From Pseudomonas batumici (GTDB lineage: Bacteria > Pseudomonadota > Gammaproteobacteria > Pseudomonadales > Pseudomonadaceae), in contig NZ_JXDG01000033.1 of the NCBI RefSeq assembly GCF_000820515.1, forward strand, positions 1 through 64,000: a DNA stretch of 64,000 nucleotides. Direction: 5' to 3'. Below are positions 9,215 to 20,768 of this stretch, one piece after another (the stretch's first letter is position 1; each line of letters opens with the position of its first letter). The notes below the pieces were generated by a model that was not told where the DNA came from, did not search any database, and saw only the letters and a program-made list of their open reading frames with translations. The translations under genes and the position numbers were made by a program.

Positions 9215-10048
9215 TCAGCCTTTGAACTGGTTGTGCAGTTCCACCAGCGCCGGCGACCTCGGAGAGATCTGGTTGCGGCTCTCGGCCTCGATCAGCCAGC
9301 CGCTGCGGTGCAGGCCCTGGACCACCGTATCCAGGCGCTTCTGGGTATCGACCTCGCCCGGGCGGGTCCAGATCACCGACGGTGCCGGATTCAACTCCGG
9401 GGTGATGGCGCGATAGTCCTTCCACTCCGGGTTGCCCGCCAGCAACGGATTGATCAGCGTCGCATCGTGGACCGCCGCCACGCAGTTGTTGCCGCGCAGG
9501 GCCAGCAAGGACTCCGAGGAGCTCTTGAACGCTTTCAACTGGGCGCCCAGCTCGCTCAGCGGCTTGACGTAGCTGCTGCCCTGGGAGGTGCACACCGGTT
9601 GACCCTTGAGGTCTTCCCAACGGGTGATCCTGCTGTCTTTCAATACTGCGGCGGTACCGCCGACCCTGTAGAAGGGGGTTGGCACATGGCCCAACTGGCC
9701 ATCGCGCTCCGGCGTCCATTCCATGTTGGCGATCAGCAGGTCGACCTTGCCCTGTTGCAGGAACTGCACGCGGTTGGCCGGCAGCACCGGTACCAGTTCG
9801 ACAGCGACGTTCAGGTCCTTGCCGAGGGCATTGGCCAGGTCGACATTGAGGCCCTTGGGCGCCTGGGTCGACGGATCGATGGAGCCGAACGGCCCGCCGG
9901 ACAGCAGCACGCCAACCACCAGCTTGTGGCGCTGCTCGATCTTGTCCAGGGTGGCGTCGGCCTGGGCCGCACCCACCGCCGCCAACGCCAGCACGGCGCC
10001 GATGAAAGCAGGAAGAACACGTTGGCCCAGTGTGCGCTTGAATGACAT
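9215..10048 (-). CDS. Periplasmic amino-acid-binding protein (copy 2)
   Basis: A 277-aa paralogue of the 8380-9201 product with a signal peptide (ending near AQADA) and the same TLDKIEQRHKLVVGVLLSGGPFG start to the mature domain. It is the first gene of the nine-gene operon and lies 243 bases from the divergent LysR gene. Two similar but not identical binding proteins suggest the importer accepts two related ligands (inference). Confidence 0.9.
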   Translation of the reverse strand: MSFKRTLGQRVLPAFIGAVLALAAVGAAQADATLDKIEQRHKLVVGVLLSGGPFGSIDPSTQAPKGLNVDLANALGKDLNVAVELVPVLPANRVQFLQQGKVDLLIANMEWTPERDGQLGHVPTPFYRVGGTAAVLKDSRITRWEDLKGQPVCTSQGSSYVKPLSELGAQLKAFKSSSESLLALRGNNCVAAVHDATLINPLLAGNPEWKDYRAITPELNPAPSVIWTRPGEVDTQKRLDTVVQGLHRSGWLIEAESRNQISPRSPALVELHNQFKG

Positions 10049-10291
10049 GACTTTCCCCTCGATGGCAATCGGCGTATCCCGACCTTGTTGCCCCGCATGC
10101 TAGGGAGCACCACCGACGAACGGAAATTCAAATATCTAATATTGTTATAACTTTCTGGTTATTAGTTTTTAATAAAAACGGCATAACCCCTGTTTACTGG
10201 GCCTTTTAGCACAACCCATATTTTCAACTCGCCAAATACATCAGTATCTGTAATCTATTGGCGATCGCCCTTGATATGAATTCGAGCCGCC
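10049..10291. promoter_or_regulatory. Divergent promoter region of the sulfur/amino-acid operon
   Basis: 243 bases between the operon start and the LysR gene. The centre (10130-10260) is strikingly AT-rich (ATATCTAATATTGTTATAAC) in a GC-rich surrounding, as expected for back-to-back promoters with a LysR operator. I could not define individual -35/-10 boxes or a clear T-N11-A site. Confidence 0.5.
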
Positions 10292-11149
10292 ATGCCCTCT
10301 CCGACCCTGGACCTGGAACTGCTGCGCACCTTCGTCGCAGTGGTGGACCATCACAGTTTTGCCGAAGCCGGCCAGCATCTGGCGCGCACCCAATCGTCGG
10401 TGACCCAGCAGATGCAACGCCTGGAACAGCAGGTGGGCGTTGGCCTGTTCCAGAAACAGGGTCGGCAGAAACAGCTCACCGAGCCGGGGCGCCAGTTGCT
10501 GCGTCATGCCCGGCAGCTGCTGTCGCTGAATGACGAGGCGTTGAATTCGCTGCGGGAAAGCCACTTGAGCGGCGTGCTGCGTATCGGTTCGCCCCACGAT
10601 ATCGCCGACACCATCCTGCCGCCGATTCTCAGCCACATCGCCCGCTCGGCGCCGCGCCTGCGCCTGGAAATCGATGTGGGCCGCAGCCCCTACCTGATGG
10701 AGGACCTGCACCGGGGTAAGATCGACATGGTCATCTCCACCCGTGCGGACTCGCGCCTGCAAGGCTTTGCCTTGCGAACCTCGCCGGTGTGGTGGATCTG
10801 CTCGGCGCAATACATCCACGTGCCCGGCGAGCCTCTGCCGCTGATCCTGGTGGAAGAACCGAGCATCTACCGGCGCTACGCCATCGAGGCGCTGGAGCGT
10901 GAGGGCATTGCCTGGCGCCAGGCCTACCTGGCCTCGAACCTGATCGGCATCAAGGCAGCGATTCGCGCCGGGCTCGGGGTGACGCCGCGCAGCATGGAAC
11001 TGCTCGGGCCGGACATGCGGGTGCTGGGGGAGAACGACGGCCTGCCGCGCTTGCCGGATGTGACCTATTACCTGTGGATCCGGCCCAACACGGTGAACCC
11101 GCTGGTGCGCCGGGCCTATGACCTGATTCGCAGCAGCCAGGGTTTGTAG
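10292..11149 (+). CDS. LysR-family transcriptional regulator
   Basis: 285 aa with the N-terminal winged HTH typical of LysR proteins (LELLRTFVAVVDHHSFAEAG, then TQSSVTQQMQRLEQQ) and a C-terminal effector-binding domain. Divergent placement to the nine-gene operon at 10048 makes it the likely regulator of that operon. The effector is unknown; a substrate of the importer is the obvious candidate (inference). Confidence 0.9.
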   Translation: MPSPTLDLELLRTFVAVVDHHSFAEAGQHLARTQSSVTQQMQRLEQQVGVGLFQKQGRQKQLTEPGRQLLRHARQLLSLNDEALNSLRESHLSGVLRIGSPHDIADTILPPILSHIARSAPRLRLEIDVGRSPYLMEDLHRGKIDMVISTRADSRLQGFALRTSPVWWICSAQYIHVPGEPLPLILVEEPSIYRRYAIEALEREGIAWRQAYLASNLIGIKAAIRAGLGVTPRSMELLGPDMRVLGENDGLPRLPDVTYYLWIRPNTVNPLVRRAYDLIRSSQGL

Positions 11150-11237
11150 GGGCGCGTCAGGTGCGCCACTGGCTCAAGCCTGGATCAATCCCGCCCTGAG
11201 CCAGCCCTGCCGAAAGCGAATCGCAGGTCAGACGACG

Positions 11238-12116
11238 TTACTCGCCCTCGAAGGCCAGCTTGTCTTGCGTCCGGGTGTCGAAATCGGTGGCGTCGTGGCG
11301 TTCGCGCAACTGGCCGGAGGGCTCCCCGGAGACGCGGTTGACCATCCTCCCGCGCTTGACGGCGGGACGCTCGTCGATGGCATCGGCCCAGCGCTGCACA
11401 TGCCGGTACTCCTGCACCGAGAGAAACTCCGCCGCTTCGTAGAGCCGGCCTTTGACCAGGCCCCCGTACCAGGGCCAGATGGCCATGTCGGCGATGGTGT
11501 ATTCGCTGCCGGCGATGTATTCGCTCACCGCGAGTTGCTTGTCGAGAACATCCAGCTGGCGCTTGGTTTCCATCGCAAAGCGGTCGATCGCGTAGCGGAT
11601 TTTCGTCGGGGCGTAAGCATAGAAATGGCCAAACCCACCGCCGAGGTACGGCGCGCTGCCCATCTGCCAGAAGAGCCAGGACAGGCATTCGGCGCGGGCA
11701 CTGGCCTCGGTCGGCAGGAACGCGCCGAACTTCTCGGCGAGGTACTGCAGAATCGCCCCCGATTCAAAGACCCGAATGGGTTTCGGGCCACTGCGGTCCA
11801 GCAGCGCGGGGATCTTGGAGTTCGGATTCACCGCCACGAAGCCGCTGCCGAACTGATCACCCTCGCCGATGTGGATCAGCCATGCATCGTACTCCGCACC
11901 GCTGTAACCCAGTGCCAGCAACTCTTCCAGCATAATGGTGACTTTCTGGCCGTTGGGTGTGGCCAGGGAATAGAGCTGCAGGGGGTGATGCCCGACCGGA
12001 AGCTCCTTGTCGTGGGTCGCACCGGCGATGGGCCGGTTGATATTGGCAAATTTCCCGCCGTTTTCCGTGTCCCAGCTCCAGACCTTGGGTGGCGTGTAAT
12101 CAGAGGAATCGCTCAT
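11238..12116 (-). CDS. yghU: Glutathione S-transferase family disulfide oxidoreductase, YghU-like
   Basis: 292 aa from MSDSSDYTPPKVWSWD. The order is a long N-terminal extension, a thioredoxin fold (LYSLATPNGQKVTIMLEEL, VNPNSKIPALLD, FESGAILQYLAEKFG) and a helical domain with GGFGHFYAYAP. This layout matches the YghU/YfcG group, which binds two glutathiones and reduces disulfides and peroxides. The frame is open upstream to 12155, but the ATG at 12116 gives the usual N-terminus. A perfect 22-bp palindrome lies 19 bases upstream. Confidence 0.85.
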   Translation of the reverse strand: MSDSSDYTPPKVWSWDTENGGKFANINRPIAGATHDKELPVGHHPLQLYSLATPNGQKVTIMLEELLALGYSGAEYDAWLIHIGEGDQFGSGFVAVNPNSKIPALLDRSGPKPIRVFESGAILQYLAEKFGAFLPTEASARAECLSWLFWQMGSAPYLGGGFGHFYAYAPTKIRYAIDRFAMETKRQLDVLDKQLAVSEYIAGSEYTIADMAIWPWYGGLVKGRLYEAAEFLSVQEYRHVQRWADAIDERPAVKRGRMVNRVSGEPSGQLRERHDATDFDTRTQDKLAFEGE

Positions 12117-12135
12117 GCTCACTACTCCTGGGGTT

Positions 12136-12157
12136 CGATGGCCCTTAAGGGCCATCG
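12136..12157. promoter_or_regulatory. Perfect 22-bp palindrome upstream of yghU
   Basis: The 11-base half CGATGGCCCTT is followed directly by its exact complement AAGGGCCATCG, with no loop. It lies 19 bases before the yghU start codon, so it could be a dimeric-repressor operator or a transcript hairpin. No T-run follows on the minus strand, so a terminator is less likely. The function is not known. Confidence 0.45.
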
Positions 12158-12249
12158 GGCAAGCTCATAGTGCTGGGAGTGTACCGGCTCCTGGCTGATC
12201 GTAAATCCCCACCGTCATGACGAATACGGCTACACCGACGACTCGCCGA

Positions 12250-13206
12250 TCACGCAATCACCCGCGCATACACCGGTCTGTCGACATTCCCGCCGGACAG
12301 AATGACCCCCACCCTCTTCCCCGCCATGGCCTCACGCTCCTGCATGAGCGCCGCCAGTGCCGCCGCTCCCGCCCCTTCCGCCAGGTTGTGGGTGTCGCTG
12401 TAGTACACGCGCATGGCCTCGACAATCTGCTCCTCCGTGACCGAGACGATTCTCGCCGCACCGGCCGCATAGACCGCAAAGGCTTCGGGGATCGGCCTGC
12501 GCACGGCCATGCCGTCGGCAATGGTATTCGCCGAGGCGGTTTCCTGCAGTTGTCCGGCTTCGAACGATAACTTCGCGGCGTCGGCCTCGGCGGCCACCAC
12601 ACCGATCACCCGGGTCTTCAGGCCCAGCGCGTCGCGGGCGGCGATCACCGCGCAAATCCCCGAGCCACAGCCCATGGGCACGTAGACGCTGTCCAGGTCC
12701 GGCACCGCGCTGAACAACTCCAGCGCGTAAGTGGCGACCCCCTTGATCAATTCACCATGGTACGGCGGGACCAGATAGAGGCCTTGCACCTGCGCCAGGC
12801 GCGCAGCCTCTTCACGGGCTTCTTCGAAATCCCGGCCAAACTCGATGACCTCGCCCCCGAAGCCGCGCATGGCGTTGTTCTTCTCCACGGAATTGCCCCG
12901 CGGCACCACGATCAGCGCCCTCAGGCCTGCCGCCCGGGCTGCCAGGGCCAGGCTCTGGCCGTGGTTACCGCGGGTGGCGGTGACAATGCCTTGCGTCTGC
13001 GGGTGAGTGCGCTTGAGCCAGTGCATGAAGGTAATGCCGCCGCGCACCTTGAAAGCCCCGGTGGGGGTGTGGTTTTCATGCTTGACCCAAACCGTGCAAC
13101 CCAGCCGCTCGGCCAGCAAGGGCCAGGCGTATTGGGCGGTGGCCGGCATCACCTGGTACACCTGGCGGGCAGCGTTTTCGATATCGTCGCGAGTCAGTCC
13201 GTGCAT
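12250..13206 (-). CDS. PLP-dependent threonine dehydratase-like enzyme
   Basis: 318 aa, fold-type II PLP enzyme. The Schiff-base lysine is in GAFKVRGG, the substrate loop is TRGNHGQS, and a glycine loop GCGSGI and terminal SGGNVD are present. The family deaminates threonine, serine or hydroxyaspartate; there is no ACT regulatory domain, so it is the short catabolic type. The ATG at 13206 was chosen over an upstream extension because it begins at the family's usual N-terminus. The AraC gene at 13303 is divergent and probably regulates it. Confidence 0.87.
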   Translation of the reverse strand: MHGLTRDDIENAARQVYQVMPATAQYAWPLLAERLGCTVWVKHENHTPTGAFKVRGGITFMHWLKRTHPQTQGIVTATRGNHGQSLALAARAAGLRALIVVPRGNSVEKNNAMRGFGGEVIEFGRDFEEAREEAARLAQVQGLYLVPPYHGELIKGVATYALELFSAVPDLDSVYVPMGCGSGICAVIAARDALGLKTRVIGVVAAEADAAKLSFEAGQLQETASANTIADGMAVRRPIPEAFAVYAAGAARIVSVTEEQIVEAMRVYYSDTHNLAEGAGAAALAALMQEREAMAGKRVGVILSGGNVDRPVYARVIA

Positions 13207-13302
13207 GGCTATTCTCTCTGAGGTTTTGCCCAGTCTAGGCAGAGGCATTGGCCACTGGCTTTCAGAAAACTGACCTGACCTTCAGGGTTGCCTTTCAGTA
13301 AG

Positions 13303-14109
13303 ATGGTGTTCATGGATCGCCCAAACAGCTTGCAGTCACCGCCCCTACGCGAATCGGTCCGTCGGATCGAGGCCGGGCCGTGGGCGATCGAGTTGCTGCC
13401 CGGCGCCGGCTACGCAACCCGCTACATAGCGACCCAGGCCGCCGTTGGCTTTGCCTTCGATAGCCAGCGCGGCCTGCACGCGATCGGCAGCGACCGGGTG
13501 CGCCCATTCACGGCCACACCCAACGGCCTGGCCTTCGTGCCTCCTGGGTGTGATGTATTTTCCGAGTCGCCCGAGGGGGGTGAATACCTGCGACTGATCC
13601 GCACCGACGGCGCGCCACTGGTGGGGGACCATGCGTTCAACAACCGTATCGATCGACAGGCAATCGTCCTCGCGCAGCGAATGCGCAGCGCACTGTTGCG
13701 GGCCTCGGTGGAAGATGATTGGGAGGCCTGGGCACTGGCCCTGGTTCAACGGGCGACGGGGGACCACGTGCTGTCGACGCCCACCCGGGGCTCGATGACC
13801 GCCAACCGGCTGCGCCTGCTCGACGAGTTCATTGACGCTGGGCTCGACAGGCCACTGAGTGTGCCGGCGATGGCGGCGCTACTGGGGCTATCCGAAGGGT
13901 TCTTCATACGGGCATTCAAGGAGGCGACGGGCAAGAGCCCGCACAGCTACCTGATCGATCGACGCCTGGTCCGGGCCCGAGGCCTGTTGTGCAGCTCGGC
14001 GCAGCGCCTGGCGGACATCGCCCAGGCCTGCGGTTTCGCCTCCCAGGCGCACATGGCCACGGCGTTCAGGCAGCGCCTGGGGATCAGTCCGCGAGAACTG
14101 CGCGGCTGA
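13303..14109 (+). CDS. AraC-family transcriptional regulator
   Basis: About 269 aa. The N-terminal part is cupin-like; the last 95 residues are the double HTH of AraC proteins (LSVPAMAALLGLSEGFFIRAFKEATG, then LADIAQACGFASQAHMATAFRQ). ATGs at 13303 and 13312 are both possible, and a TTG at 13288 is in frame. It is divergent from the dehydratase gene and likely controls it. Confidence 0.85.
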   Translation: MVFMDRPNSLQSPPLRESVRRIEAGPWAIELLPGAGYATRYIATQAAVGFAFDSQRGLHAIGSDRVRPFTATPNGLAFVPPGCDVFSESPEGGEYLRLIRTDGAPLVGDHAFNNRIDRQAIVLAQRMRSALLRASVEDDWEAWALALVQRATGDHVLSTPTRGSMTANRLRLLDEFIDAGLDRPLSVPAMAALLGLSEGFFIRAFKEATGKSPHSYLIDRRLVRARGLLCSSAQRLADIAQACGFASQAHMATAFRQRLGISPRELRG

Positions 14110-14149
14110 TAGAAGGCCAGGTCATTGCCGACCCGCTACGCGCCCCGGG

Positions 14150-14880
14150 TCAAAGGGACTGATAGAGCTGCTGGACCGCCTCCTGTCCGTAGCGCCTCTC
14201 CAGCTTTCTGACAATGAAATGCCCACGTGCCATGTCCTGGAAATGGTCGATGAAGGCCAGGTTGATAAGCGCACCGCCCACCGCTCCGATCGCCGGTATC
14301 GCTTGTGCGGCGGCTTTCTCGCTCACCTGGATGCTGAACCGCTCGGCAATGGTGGCGATCAACTTGAGCACCGAGCCATCCGACAGGGACTTCGCCAACG
14401 CCGCACGCACGGTGTAATAACCGGTTTCCGAATCATCGTCTTTCACTGATCTGCCGCCAAACGCGAAGACCGCCAGGCAAGCCTGCTTCGCTTCGTCGGT
14501 GTCAATGCGCTCGTCATGACTCCTGGCGATATCGGCAATGGATCGCAGCATGATCGACGTTGAGAGGGGCAATTCCACGCTGAGCCCGGCGAGGCCGAAA
14601 AAGCCCCCCACCCCCCCGCTGACGGCGATGCCGGTCTTGTGCCAGAGGTTGGAAGGCCCCTTGCCAGGCACATCCTTCAGGGTAAAAACCGCGGCATCGA
14701 GGGCCTTCACCAACGCGGCTTGAGTGATGCCGGCAATTCTTTTGCTGACGCTGTTGGGCAGGTGCGCCAGCGCGAGCTCAACGGGCATGCCGATAATGCT
14801 CGTCACCTTCGCAACGAAGCCAGGATTCTCCAGCAGGTTCTTTGCACATTGCAGTTCATTTCGGTCTTTTTCCGAGATGC

Positions 14881-14884
<4 letters not shown>
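14150..14884 (-). CDS. EcsC family protein
   Basis: 244 aa resembling the EcsC domain: a helical region, a glycine-rich segment (GIAVSGGVGGFFGLAGLSVELPL) and LINLAFIDHFQDMARGHFIVRKLE near the end. The role of the family is poorly known. The ATG overlaps the stop of the sensor kinase gene by 4 bases (ATGA), so it is made together with the kinase and may act in the same response. Confidence 0.8.
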
Positions 14885-17637
<2,753 letters not shown>

Positions 17638-17781
17638 GCTGCTGCTCCTTGATCAATCTTCAAGTCAAGCATACTCCAGGCGTTGCTCTACGCCCTTCAC
17701 TGGACACCCACTAAGGGTCATGGCACCCAGCCTGGCCAGCAGGACACGGGACGAGTGCCCAGGAATGATAGTTGAAGCACC

Positions 17782-18666
17782 TTAACCCGCGCGAACACCC
17801 GCCTCGTCGATGTCCATCAAGGATGCCTGCAACCATCCACTGAAACGCCGGGTCAGGGAGCTTTTCTCACTGTCGCGATGGATCAGGCAAACCCAGCTGG
17901 GGCCTGGAATACTTCGCTCACTCAAGGGGGTCAACAGTCCGTTGGAACGTGCATTCGCGGCCAGCAGTTGACTGACCAAGGCGACGCCATTCCCGGCACA
18001 GGCGGCATCGAGCAGCAATCCCGGGTCGGAAAAATTCAATCCATTGCTGCGCTGGCCGACGTCATCCCCGCCCTGCACCACCCAGTGACTCCAATCCATT
18101 TCCCGTTCGCCATGCAAGGTGGTGCGCTGCTCTGCGGGCACCCCGAGCAGATCAGGATGGCAGGCCGGATAGAATCGATCGTTGAACAGCTCCTGGTAGC
18201 TGCATTCGACCTGGGGGCCAAGGTCATCGCGAATCGTCAGGTCGATGGTCTGAGTCGCCATGTCCGGCGCGTCAAAGCTGGTGAATAGCCAGAGATCCAC
18301 ATCGGGGCACTGTCGATGGAAATCCTTCAGACGCGGCAACAGCCAGTGGCGAGCGAACGCCGGGGTGGTATTGACCACCAGTTGGTTGGGCTTGCGGTAT
18401 TGCTCCAGGCGCCGAATACCGACCGACAACTGCAGCAGCATCGACTGGGTCGTGCTGTACAGGTCGTGCCCGGCGTCGGTCAGGCTGACACTGCGACCGC
18501 TGCGGAAAAACAGCGGCTGCTCGAGAAAGCTTTCCAGGCTGCGGATCTGCTGGCTGATGGCGGACTGGGTCAGGTGCAACTCTTCGGCAGCCTTGTGAAA
18601 ACTGCCCAGGCGAGCAGCGGCTTCAAAGCCGCGGAGGGTATTCAAAGGAGGCCAGTGCTTCAGCAT
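17782..18666 (-). CDS. LysR-family regulator (GcvA type)
   Basis: 294 aa. The N-terminal HTH is LNTLRGFEAAARLGSFHKAAEELHLTQSAISQQIRSLE, with the PPLNTLRGFEAAARL start typical of the GcvA subgroup. It is divergent from aguA (135 bases between), so it probably controls the agmatine/putrescine genes (inference). Confidence 0.9.
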   Translation of the reverse strand: MLKHWPPLNTLRGFEAAARLGSFHKAAEELHLTQSAISQQIRSLESFLEQPLFFRSGRSVSLTDAGHDLYSTTQSMLLQLSVGIRRLEQYRKPNQLVVNTTPAFARHWLLPRLKDFHRQCPDVDLWLFTSFDAPDMATQTIDLTIRDDLGPQVECSYQELFNDRFYPACHPDLLGVPAEQRTTLHGEREMDWSHWVVQGGDDVGQRSNGLNFSDPGLLLDAACAGNGVALVSQLLAANARSNGLLTPLSERSIPGPSWVCLIHRDSEKSSLTRRFSGWLQASLMDIDEAGVRAG

Positions 18667-18801
18667 ATCGATAAGCCCTACTAATCAGTTGTGCGCTAAA
18701 TCTATCGTTTGTTGTGCCGTTTATGAAGCCATAGCATGGATTCCATTCCGCGATAGCGGTTTTCAGTAATAAATAATACTTAACTGAAAAGGTGAGAAAA
18801 C
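18667..18801. promoter_or_regulatory. Divergent promoter region, LysR / aguA
   Basis: 135 AT-rich bases between the LysR gene and aguA. It includes AATAAATAATACTTAACTG at 18766-18784 just before the AAGGTGAG ribosome site of aguA. It is expected to hold both promoters and the regulator's operator; exact sites were not resolved. Confidence 0.45.
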
Positions 18802-19854
18802 ATGCAGCGCAATGGCGTTCAGAGCAGTGGTTGGTCGATGCCCGCGGAGTGGGTAGCCCATGCGGCGACCTGGATGGTCTGGCCCCACAATCAGCAGTTG
18901 TGGGAGTCCGATTGGGGCGTGACGCTCGAGCAGGTTCAAATCGACTTTGCCCGTGTCGCCAACGCCATTGCCCGCTTCGAGCCGGTGAAGATGGTGGTCG
19001 ATCCGTCCGCGCGGGCCAGTGCCGCGGCCCTGTGCAAGACCAACATCGAACTGATCGAGCTGGCGGTCAACGACAGTTGGTGTCGTGATTCCGGCCCGAG
19101 TTTCGTCTGCCATCCGGAGCTGGGCGTGGCCGGTGTCAGTTGGCGCTTCAATGCCTGGGGTGGCAAGTCGGCCCACGACCTGGACGAAAGCCTGGCCCGG
19201 CGGGTGCTCGATCACCTCGGCCTGGAAGGCTTCGCCACGCCCCTGGGCAACGAAGGCGGAGCGATTCATGTCGACGGCGAAGGCACCCTGATCACCACCG
19301 AGTCAGTGCTGCTCAACCCGAACCGCAACCCTGGCATGAGCAAGGCCGAGATGGAGGAGATCTTCAGTCGCCTGCTCGGCGTGAAGAAGACCATCTGGCT
19401 GCCGGGCGACCCGGATCACGTCACCGGCGACATGACCGACGGCCATGTCGACGGGGTCTGCGCGTTCGCCCGCCCTGGCGTATTGCTGGTGGATGCCACG
19501 CACGACCGCGGCTCCGTGTACGCCGAGGTGGCGCGGGAAAACCGCCGTGCCCTGGAACTGGCCAGGGATGCCCAGGGGCGAAGCTTCGAGCTGATCGACC
19601 TGTATGAGGCCAGCGAAGCGGTGGACACCAAGGCTGAGGTGTTCTGCGCCTCCTACACCAATTTCTACATCGCCAACGGGGCGATCATCATGCCGGCCTA
19701 TGGCATCGAGGCCGACCAGGCAGCGGCCAAGGTACTGGCGACGGCCTTCCCTGGACGCGAGGTGGTCCCGGTCCAGATCAACCAGCTGGCTCATGGCGGC
19801 GGTGGCGTGCATTGCATCACCCAGCAGCAGCCAGCCTGGCCGGTAAGGGGGTGA
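18802..19854 (+). CDS. aguA: Agmatine deiminase
   Basis: 350 aa of the peptidyl-arginine-deiminase fold. Typical blocks are MPAEWVAHAATWMVWP at the N-terminus, NDSWCRDSGP, NEGGAIHVDGEGT, DVTGDMTDGHVDG-like substrate residues, and the catalytic cysteine in AHGGGGVHCIT near the end. It converts agmatine to N-carbamoylputrescine and ammonia. The ribosome site AAGGTGAG precedes the ATG. It is the first of three plus-strand genes that form the agmatine-to-putrescine route. Confidence 0.93.
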   Translation: MQRNGVQSSGWSMPAEWVAHAATWMVWPHNQQLWESDWGVTLEQVQIDFARVANAIARFEPVKMVVDPSARASAAALCKTNIELIELAVNDSWCRDSGPSFVCHPELGVAGVSWRFNAWGGKSAHDLDESLARRVLDHLGLEGFATPLGNEGGAIHVDGEGTLITTESVLLNPNRNPGMSKAEMEEIFSRLLGVKKTIWLPGDPDHVTGDMTDGHVDGVCAFARPGVLLVDATHDRGSVYAEVARENRRALELARDAQGRSFELIDLYEASEAVDTKAEVFCASYTNFYIANGAIIMPAYGIEADQAAAKVLATAFPGREVVPVQINQLAHGGGGVHCITQQQPAWPVRG

Positions 19855-19858
19855 TGCC

Positions 19859-20767
19859 ATGAGTCCACTGAAGATTGCCACCACCCAGATGTCCTGCACC
19901 TGGGACCTTGCGCGCAACCTCGACCTGGCCGAACAACAGGTACGTGACGCCGCCGCCCAGGGCGCGCAGGTGATCCTGCTGCAGGAGCTGTTTGCCACAC
20001 CGTATTTCTGCATCGAGCAGGATCACAAACACCTGGCGCTGGCCGAGGAATATAAAGACAGCAAGGTGCTCAAGCGCTTTGCCGCGCTGGCCGGGGAATT
20101 GGGTGTGGTGCTGCCGCTGAGCTGGTTCGAAAAGGCCGGCAACGCCTTTTTCAACTCGCTGAGCGTGGCCGATGCCGACGGACGCTTGCTGGGGGTCTAT
20201 CGCAAGACCCATATCCCCAACGCCATCGGCTACCAGGAGAAGGAGTATTTCAGCCCCGGCGATACCGGTTTCCGGGTCTGGGACACCGCCTTCGGCCGCC
20301 TCGGGATAGGCATCTGCTGGGATCAGTGGTTCTCCGAGACAGCGCGCTGCCTGGCGCTGATGGGTGCCGAAGTGCTGCTGTTTCCAACGGCTATCGGTTC
20401 GGAACCGGGTGCCGCGGCGCTGGACTCCCGCGATCACTGGCAGATGACCATGCGCGGCCATGCGGCGGCCAATCTCCTGCCGGTAGTGGCGGCCAACCGT
20501 GTCGGCCGGGAAGTGGCGACTACCGATCCAACCCTGCAGATGAACTTCTATGGTTCGTCCTTTATCTGCGACCACAAGGGCAAGCTCCTTGCCGAGGCCG
20601 ACCGCGACAGCACCGGCGTGCTGGTACACAGCCTGGACTTGTCGGCCATGCGCGAAGAGCGCCTGACCTGGGGCATCTACCGCGACCGCCGTCCGGACAT
20701 GTACGGGACGCTGCTAAGCCTGGATGGTCGACACATCAATGCTCGCTGGAATACCCAAGGGGTTTGA
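19859..20767 (+). CDS. aguB: N-carbamoylputrescine amidase
   Basis: 302-aa nitrilase-superfamily hydrolase. The catalytic triad is visible as Glu in LLQELFATPYF, Lys in YRKTHIPN and Cys in GIGICWDQWF. It cleaves N-carbamoylputrescine to putrescine, CO2 and ammonia, the step after AguA. It starts 4 bases after aguA and ends 1 base before the binding-protein gene, so the three are one operon. Confidence 0.94.
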   Translation: MSPLKIATTQMSCTWDLARNLDLAEQQVRDAAAQGAQVILLQELFATPYFCIEQDHKHLALAEEYKDSKVLKRFAALAGELGVVLPLSWFEKAGNAFFNSLSVADADGRLLGVYRKTHIPNAIGYQEKEYFSPGDTGFRVWDTAFGRLGIGICWDQWFSETARCLALMGAEVLLFPTAIGSEPGAAALDSRDHWQMTMRGHAAANLLPVVAANRVGREVATTDPTLQMNFYGSSFICDHKGKLLAEADRDSTGVLVHSLDLSAMREERLTWGIYRDRRPDMYGTLLSLDGRHINARWNTQGV

Positions 20768-20768
20768 C

